Origin: JBDKJS01 sp039806065
GTDB taxonomy: Bacteria; Bacteroidota; Bacteroidia; AKYH767-A; 2013-40CM-41-45
NCBI GenBank assembly: GCA_039806065.1
Contig: JBDKJS010000151.1
Location: 1 to 29,518, forward strand
Length of the DNA stretch: 29,518 nt
Direction: 5' to 3'
Made by a program: the position numbers and the translations under genes. The notes beneath the pieces are model-generated. The model worked only from the letters and a program-made list of their open reading frames with translations. It did not search any database and had not been told where the DNA came from. Shown piece after piece: positions 24,617-29,518 of the stretch; position 1 is the first letter of the stretch, and every line of letters begins with the position of its first letter.

Positions 24617-24628
24617 ACTAGTACTAGT
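24617..24628. repeat. Perfect 12-bp palindrome ACTAGTACTAGT
   Basis: Two tandem ACTAGT units make one perfect palindrome, 2 nt after the AraC regulator stop codon and 156 nt before the lipoprotein start. It has no loop and no T-run, so a protein-binding site is more plausible than a terminator. Function is inferred only. Confidence 0.35.
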
Positions 24629-24630
24629 GA

Positions 24631-25824
24631 TTAGGAGAAACCATTAAAATCTTTTGGAACCGATCCGGTCACTTTTTTAAAAGCCCTATTAAAGGTAGAT
24701 TTTGAATTGAAACCAGCTTCATAGGCCATGCCAAGTAATGAAAAATGTTTGAAAGCAGGATCTTTCATCATAGAAAGTACAGCCTTCACCCTATACTGAT
24801 TGATAAAATCATTAAAGTTTTGCCCTTTGCCTTGGTTAATGGCTTTACTGAGGTAAACACTGTTAGTATTTAAAATTTTGGCCAATTCATTTAATGTTAA
24901 TTCTTGGTTGGTGAAATATTTTTTTTCAGCCATTTGCAGTTCAAGCTCTTGGATGAACGGTTCTAATTTGGAATCGATCAAGTGGTTTTTTTCTTGAATA
25001 TCAACTGCTACTTCTAAGTCAATAGTTGGGGCCTGGTTCTTAGATTGCAATAATTCTGGATGGTAGTTGAGTTTTCGGAGTGGGATCACTACACTGTTAT
25101 AGGCATTGATGGCTATGTAGTAAACCACCAATCCAAAGCTGAAGAAATAATACCACGGTCCTACATATCTTAACTTTTTAAAAGCAGATAGGTTTGAAAG
25201 TGCATCATTTATAATAGGAAGAAATGTGATAACAGCAAAAGCAACACTAAAATTGCGAAGCCATCTCATACTTGCAATTTCAGCAAAGGATAATTCATTA
25301 TAAGTATATGATTTATAATTCTTGAGATAATTAAATGATATGACCAAGTAATAAATTAAACTTAACATACTCAGTAGTTGATACCAATAGTCAAAATCAG
25401 GATCTGCATTTTCATCCATTAAGAAATACCTATCTAAAATTACTACATCTACTACAATGATTACAATATTGTAAAATAAGTAAACGATACCAGGTGCCAA
25501 GTGCCAAACTTCCTTTCGAGAAATCTTATAATTAAAATTAGTGATTGATTTGATATAAAAATAAAGTAATGGCCCATACCAGAGACTATGCACAAAGGGG
25601 GTGTAGAATAAAATATCTCTGTAGGGATGGTTGTCATACCAACCGGCAAATCCCACCATCCAAGGCACTACGCTTAATGCAGCAATCAATAAGAAGCTAC
25701 CCATCCACATATCAGCACGTGATGCTTGAATCCAATATCTTCTCCAGAATAGAATGCTGTACACCAGGATATGTACAACAAAAATGAGTAGGATGGATGA
25801 GTAAAAACCAAACTGAAAAAGCAT
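24631..25824 (-). CDS. Membrane-embedded AraC-family transcriptional regulator
   Basis: The 397-residue protein has about seven hydrophobic helices in the first ~240 residues (for example ILLIFVVHILVYSILFW and YFFSFGLVVYYIAINAY), a short linker, and an AraC-type HTH_18 DNA-binding domain at about 305-392. The second helix-turn-helix is clear in FSLLGMAYEAGFNSKSTFNRAFKKVTGSVP. Such regulators sense a signal in or at the inner membrane and bind DNA with the attached domain. The gene follows the 65-residue membrane protein by 2 nt. Its likely targets are its own operon and the lipoprotein-receptor pair downstream; the evidence is only proximity and the shared 13-bp box. Confidence 0.92.
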   Translation of the reverse strand: MLFQFGFYSSILLIFVVHILVYSILFWRRYWIQASRADMWMGSFLLIAALSVVPWMVGFAGWYDNHPYRDILFYTPFVHSLWYGPLLYFYIKSITNFNYKISRKEVWHLAPGIVYLFYNIVIIVVDVVILDRYFLMDENADPDFDYWYQLLSMLSLIYYLVISFNYLKNYKSYTYNELSFAEIASMRWLRNFSVAFAVITFLPIINDALSNLSAFKKLRYVGPWYYFFSFGLVVYYIAINAYNSVVIPLRKLNYHPELLQSKNQAPTIDLEVAVDIQEKNHLIDSKLEPFIQELELQMAEKKYFTNQELTLNELAKILNTNSVYLSKAINQGKGQNFNDFINQYRVKAVLSMMKDPAFKHFSLLGMAYEAGFNSKSTFNRAFKKVTGSVPKDFNGFS

Positions 25825-25826
25825 GG

Positions 25827-26024
25827 TTAGCTGCGCCTGCCTAATAAATAAGTAATGGCCATAGATAAGAAACCAAATCCAAGGCCTGCAAATACGCCTG
25901 CTTGTATATTATCAAATATAAAACCACCAGCCATTCCTAAGAAAAATACGCCTACGAATATCAATCCAGCAGATTTTCTAAGAAGTTTTTCACCAGTGTC
26001 AGATTTATTGTTGAGCTTTTCCAT
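25827..26024 (-). CDS. Small two-TM membrane protein (65 aa)
   Basis: The N-terminus is polar (MEKLNNKSDTGEKLLRKS). Two hydrophobic segments follow (about 19-36, AGLIFVGVFFLGMAGGFI, and about 40-60, IQAGVFAGLGFGFLSMAITYL), and the protein ends in the basic LGRRS. The Gly-rich helices suggest tight helix packing. It is not a recognised family member; a loose resemblance to small AtpI/AtpZ-like proteins is not strong enough to name it. It lies 2 nt ahead of the AraC regulator gene, so the two are almost certainly co-transcribed and the protein may modulate or form part of the sensor. Confidence 0.75.
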   Translation of the reverse strand: MEKLNNKSDTGEKLLRKSAGLIFVGVFFLGMAGGFIFDNIQAGVFAGLGFGFLSMAITYLLGRRS

Positions 26025-26034
26025 TTTTTTAATG

Positions 26035-26047
26035 CAAATTATAAATT
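26035..26047 (-). promoter_or_regulatory. 13-bp shared box and candidate promoter of the AraC-regulator operon
   Basis: AATTTATAATTTG on the minus strand is identical to the copy at 24517-24529. Here a TTTG lies 18 nt upstream of TATAATTTG, so it could be a promoter with a relaxed -7 element. It ends 10 nt before the ATG at 26024, so transcription would start at or next to the start codon. Confidence 0.4.
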
Positions 26048-26138
26048 AATTTTTTTTCAAGCAAATAACATTTTTATCCAATTATACAGGTACAGCCACA
26101 ATTCTGTTAATTTGTTTTGTCAACCCTTTTTTTCTATT

Positions 26139-27587
26139 TCAATTGACTATAAAAAGGCTAGACTGGGTAGTAGCACTATTAGAATATTTGAAGGTATAAA
26201 TACCCGAAGCCATTTGATAAGGCAAGGAGATAGATTGTTCAAATCCTGAAATAGGTTGTGAAAAGATTAATTTCCCATCATAAGAATAAATTTGGATGAC
26301 AGTAGGTTCATTGAATGGCTTTGTAAAATTTATCGAGTTGTTTCCATAGTATATTATACATGAGGTTTTATTATACTCTTCAAAACCTATTGAGAGGGAT
26401 CCAGAGTTTAGCTGTGCATCACATTTGACTATAAAACAACTTTTTATTCCTGGTCTATAACTGGTAGCATTGCCAGCTACTATGGCACCGCCATCGCGTG
26501 TTGCATGGATGGCATAAGCAGTTTCTTTTTCGGTTCCACCATAGGTATTACTAGCTGCTTGTGTACCGTCATTTAATGTAGTGAATAGGTAAAAATCTTC
26601 TCTACCTGATCCAAATTGGTTAGTCATTCCAGCAGCATATATTCGGTTGTTGTGAGCACTTATACTATTAAGGCTAAGGTTAGGTGTGGTATTGCCAAAC
26701 TCGAAATAGTTTAAACTGTCATTGCTATAACTAAATTTACTAATGGCACTATAAAATTCTGACGAGCTAGTATCAGTTATGATCGTAGTGAACCAAATAG
26801 CGGTATCGTCATCAGAGGCAATACTGGTTAATTCAAAATTGTTATTATTATTATAATTAATAATTAAGTTTTTGTTTAAATCCTGTCCATTTAAATTAAA
26901 CCGCTTAATCCATGCATATTTTAATTCATTAATAGTGGTATATCCACCTACTACTAACTCATTTGCATTACTAATATTAATTGCCTTGAATGCGTCATCA
27001 GCATTGGCAAAGTCAAAATAATATTGCCAAATAATATTGCCTAGAAGATCAGTTTTTAAAATCCAAGCATCGCTGTTAGTGTTATTGGGACTATAAGAAT
27101 ATCCGGTTAAATAGAGAAAATTCTGGTGATAGACTACTGCTTGTAAAAAATCCCAACCGGTGCCACCAATAGCTTTGGTAAAAATAGTATCACCATTTGC
27201 ATTACATCGTACCATGTATCCATCATAACCATTAAGGAAGTTGAAATTGGAAACACCACAAAGTGCAAAACCACTATCGGGAAGAGCAGTAATGCCATTT
27301 GCTGATTCGATTGATGAGGAGCCTAGCGTAAAGTGTTTAATGAAGTTGCCATTTTTATCAATTCTATTAACATAAACATCATTTTGACCATAGCCTGCAT
27401 CAGTGGCTCCAGTGAATACAAACCCACTATCAAGCAATTCAGTTATTGCAAAAGCATCATTCCTTTGGCCAAGGCCAAATGTTTTTCTGAAGGTGACTTG
27501 TGCATCGGAAGAAACCATAATCATTACCAGCGCAACGGAGGTAATGAGTAGTTTTGTAGAGAAGTTTAGTTTGCAGATTTGTAACAT
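26139..27587 (-). CDS. T9SS-secreted propeller-like protein with C-terminal sorting domain
   Basis: The 482-residue protein has a signal peptide (about 1-29, ending SSDAQ). The body is built from repeats of the style DVYVNRIDKNGNFIKHFTLG, DGYMVRCNANGDTIFTKAIG and DAWILKTDLLGNIIWQYYF, a pattern of secreted beta-propeller proteins. The last ~75 residues form a type A T9SS sorting domain: VIQIYSYDGKLIFSQPI, then SLPYQMASGIYTFKYS and SLFIVN. It should cross the outer membrane by the Por system and be released or anchored to A-LPS. The role of the cargo is unknown. The start is fixed by the signal peptide and lies 3 nt after the kdsA stop. Confidence 0.9.
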   Translation of the reverse strand: MLQICKLNFSTKLLITSVALVMIMVSSDAQVTFRKTFGLGQRNDAFAITELLDSGFVFTGATDAGYGQNDVYVNRIDKNGNFIKHFTLGSSSIESANGITALPDSGFALCGVSNFNFLNGYDGYMVRCNANGDTIFTKAIGGTGWDFLQAVVYHQNFLYLTGYSYSPNNTNSDAWILKTDLLGNIIWQYYFDFANADDAFKAINISNANELVVGGYTTINELKYAWIKRFNLNGQDLNKNLIINYNNNNNFELTSIASDDDTAIWFTTIITDTSSSEFYSAISKFSYSNDSLNYFEFGNTTPNLSLNSISAHNNRIYAAGMTNQFGSGREDFYLFTTLNDGTQAASNTYGGTEKETAYAIHATRDGGAIVAGNATSYRPGIKSCFIVKCDAQLNSGSLSIGFEEYNKTSCIIYYGNNSINFTKPFNEPTVIQIYSYDGKLIFSQPISGFEQSISLPYQMASGIYTFKYSNSATTQSSLFIVN

Positions 27588-27590
27588 TTT

Positions 27591-28403
27591 TTAGGAGATG
27601 GCTTCCTTTATTTTTAAGAGTTGAATCATTAATGATTTAATATTTTCAAGAGGCAACATATTGGCACCATCACTCAATGCTTTGGAGGGGTTAGGGTGCG
27701 TTTCTATAAACAGACCATCAGCGCCAACAGCAATTGCAGCTTTTGCAATAGTTGCTATTAATTGTGGTTGCCCACCTGTAACTCCTGAACTTTGATTGGG
27801 TTGTTGCAATGCGTGTGTTACATCCATTATTGCAGGCACATTCATATTTTTAAAGGCGATGATGTTTCTATAATCAACTATTAAGTCATGGTAGCCAAAC
27901 ATGCTACCTCTTTCAGTAAGCCAGACGTTATTATTGCTAGTTGATTTTATTTTATCTACAGCAAATTGCATAGCATCGGCACTTAAAAATTGTCCTTTTT
28001 TAATATTCACATGTTTACCTGTTTTGCCGCTTGCTATCAATAAATCTGTTTGTCTGCATAGAAAGGCTGGTATCTGAAGTACATCTACCACTTGGGCAGC
28101 TTCAATTGCTTCACTGCTCTCATGAATATCAGTAACTATAGGTACACCAATTTCTTTTCGAACTTTTTCTAATATACTCAGCGCCTCTTGATCACCAATG
28201 CCGGTAAAGGAGTCAAGTCTACTTCTATTAGCCTTTCTATAACTTGCTTTGAAAATAAAAGGTATTTTTAATTCGCTCGTAATTTTTTTAAGTGTTTCAG
28301 CAATACTAAGTGTAATTTCTTCCCCTTCTACTACACACGGTCCTGCTAAGAGGAAAAAATTGTTTGTGTTAGTATGTTGAATTAAAGGCACCTGATTGAT
28401 CAT
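27591..28403 (-). CDS. kdsA: 3-deoxy-8-phosphooctulonate synthase (metal-dependent class)
   Basis: The 270-residue protein condenses arabinose 5-phosphate and phosphoenolpyruvate to Kdo-8-phosphate for lipopolysaccharide core synthesis. FKASYRKANRSR (51-62), IPAFLCRQTDLL, NIKKGQF and DVTHALQQPNQ are family signatures. The Cys23 (LAGPCVVE), His197, Glu234 and Asp245 set corresponds to the metal ligands of the Aquifex-type enzyme. The Escherichia coli-type metal-independent enzyme has Asn in place of the Cys. It is cytoplasmic. It lies 2 nt after the DUF5723-like gene and 3 nt before the T9SS cargo gene, so it is in the middle of an envelope operon. Confidence 0.97.
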   Translation of the reverse strand: MINQVPLIQHTNTNNFFLLAGPCVVEGEEITLSIAETLKKITSELKIPFIFKASYRKANRSRLDSFTGIGDQEALSILEKVRKEIGVPIVTDIHESSEAIEAAQVVDVLQIPAFLCRQTDLLIASGKTGKHVNIKKGQFLSADAMQFAVDKIKSTSNNNVWLTERGSMFGYHDLIVDYRNIIAFKNMNVPAIMDVTHALQQPNQSSGVTGGQPQLIATIAKAAIAVGADGLFIETHPNPSKALSDGANMLPLENIKSLMIQLLKIKEAIS

Positions 28404-28405
28404 AA

Positions 28406-29518
28406 TTAGAAATTTGTTGAAAGGGTTAAACCAGCATGAATTCCATTTCCTCGGCTGCTAAAGGTGGAGAGTAAGTAATTGGCACTAAGCTGAAAGTTGA
28501 GATATTTAGAATGATATCCTACCAATGCACCGGCATTCGCAGTAGTGTAACCGCCCATGATCAAATTTGGTCCTGCCATGATGTGGTTGAAATTAAATAA
28601 ATAATGTACCACAATTTCCGGAAAAAAATTACTGGCCAATCTATGTAGTACATTGGCTTGTATTTTATTTCCTTCATCAGAGGTGTATTGATAGCCCACT
28701 GAAATGGTTGCAGGCATTAAAGCCGTATAACCTTTTTTTGTGTTGGTATCAAGGTAAGGTTTCAGCGTTAGGGAATCGTTAATCTGTTGTAAGATGCTAT
28801 CTGATAATGAGAATAAATCATTTATATAAATGCCTTCATAAATGAAATTTTTATTTGTTCTTAAAAAATTAGCATCGCTATTCCATCTGATAAATCCTAA
28901 TTGTGAAATAGCAAATTGTATATAGTTTTGTTTGTCTTTTATTGCATGGAAAAAGTCGAAGCTTAAACCTGTTCCATTCCAAGAATTAAAATTTTGTTTA
29001 CTGCTATCGCTACTTCTAATTAGTGCACTTAGTTCTAAATTCAATTGGCTTCCATCGATTGCAGTATATAGGCTAGCATTATTGGTAGCTATTTGCTGGA
29101 AGCTCTGACCTTTAATAATATTCACTCCAAGTGCGCTTTCTTTTGAATTAACCAAAGAACCATATTGTGTTGAAATGGTATATCCTAAACTTTGATATTG
29201 AATCTGATTATAGCTAAATGGGCTAATAGTAGCATTGAGACCAGCAAACTGCTTATTGCCTTTAAAAAACAATTTAAATAGCGTAGCATTAAATTTGCTG
29301 TTTATGCCTGTATATTGTTGTATTGAAATTAGGTGCTTTCTATTTTTATTAAAATCACTGATAGTGAAGTTTAATTTATTTTGAAGAATGATCCCCACTC
29401 TGTTAATGGATGTAAGCTGATCAATCACACTTTCTTTCTCCTCGTCTGATAGGAAGTTTCCTAAGTAGAAGTTCTTAGCAAATGTATTGGTTACAGCATT
29501 GCTACCATAAGTGAAATT
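28406..29518 (-). CDS. DUF5723-like outer-membrane beta-barrel protein, 5' end cut by window edge
   Basis: The frame is open from base 29518 to the TAA at 28406 (371 residues), with NFTYGSNAVTNTFAKNFYLG at the edge, so the real start lies outside the window. The in-frame GTG at 29428 is internal. The protein is a series of amphipathic beta strands with periodic aromatic residues, e.g. GYTISTQYGSLVN, SFDFFHAIKDKQNYIQFAISQ and ISVGYQYTSDEGNK, ending GIHAGLTLSTNF. The order of features resembles DUF5723/PorV-like barrels of Bacteroidota. Such proteins are often linked with T9SS or envelope functions, and here one precedes kdsA and a T9SS cargo gene. The family assignment is moderate. Confidence 0.65.
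   Translation of the reverse strand, partial: NFTYGSNAVTNTFAKNFYLGNFLSDEEKESVIDQLTSINRVGIILQNKLNFTISDFNKNRKHLISIQQYTGINSKFNATLFKLFFKGNKQFAGLNATISPFSYNQIQYQSLGYTISTQYGSLVNSKESALGVNIIKGQSFQQIATNNASLYTAIDGSQLNLELSALIRSSDSSKQNFNSWNGTGLSFDFFHAIKDKQNYIQFAISQLGFIRWNSDANFLRTNKNFIYEGIYINDLFSLSDSILQQINDSLTLKPYLDTNTKKGYTALMPATISVGYQYTSDEGNKIQANVLHRLASNFFPEIVVHYLFNFNHIMAGPNLIMGGYTTANAGALVGYHSKYLNFQLSANYLLSTFSSRGNGIHAGLTLSTNF

Noticed and set aside
29426..29428. GTG as the start of the DUF5723-like gene
   Set aside because: The same frame stays open with barrel-like sequence to the window edge, so this is an internal Val codon.
1..29518. CRISPR arrays, tRNA or rRNA genes, insertion sequences, phage or defence genes
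   Set aside because: I looked for regular repeats, cloverleaf-like segments and transposase, integrase or nuclease proteins and saw none.

Overview
The window looks like chromosome of an AT-rich member of the Bacteroidota, probably Chitinophagales or a related order (the order is inference). The signs are a MoxR/Bat operon, a protein with a type IX secretion (T9SS) C-terminal sorting signal, a TonB-type receptor with the Bacteroidota barrel ending, a DUF5723-like outer-membrane protein, Kdo synthesis, and promoter elements of the TAnnTTTG type. No rRNA, tRNA, CRISPR array, transposase or phage gene was seen, and no clear pseudogene.

Region 1 (1-7216, minus strand) is a tightly packed operon in the order moxR, DUF58, a one-TM BatD/DUF4381-like protein, batA, batB, batC, batD. 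Most junctions overlap or are only 2 nt apart, and batD runs off the left edge. The products form a MoxR AAA+ ATPase plus von Willebrand A envelope system.

Region 2 (7217-13386): a divergent spacer leads to truA and a type I ABC exporter half-transporter. The exporter stop overlaps the stop of a convergent 93-residue orphan gene. Next comes a 980-residue secreted fusion of a NagZ-type GH3 glycosidase with a class C beta-lactamase-like serine hydrolase, with the key residues of both domains present.

Region 3 (13476-18746): a secreted protein with two homologous beta repeats and a SPOR-like tail is followed 5 nt later by a TTG-started outer-membrane protein with thrombospondin type 3 and EF-hand-like calcium motifs. 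Then comes a complete hybrid phosphorelay kinase (REC-PAS-HisKA-HATPase-REC-Hpt) with a stem-loop just before its start and a good intrinsic terminator after it.

Region 4 (18791-21550): a translationally overlapping operon of a GlcD-type FAD oxidase, a GNAT acetyltransferase and a short-chain dehydrogenase, followed by a long hairpin.

Region 5 (21609-26024, minus): an unlisted 42-residue single-TM microprotein, a TonB-type receptor overlapping a small lipoprotein gene, and a membrane-embedded AraC-type regulator with a 65-residue two-TM partner. The lipoprotein-receptor unit and the regulator unit share an identical 13-bp box upstream, which suggests one regulatory module.

Region 6 (26139-29518, minus): a tight operon of a DUF5723-like outer-membrane protein (cut by the right edge), kdsA, and a T9SS-sorted propeller-like protein.
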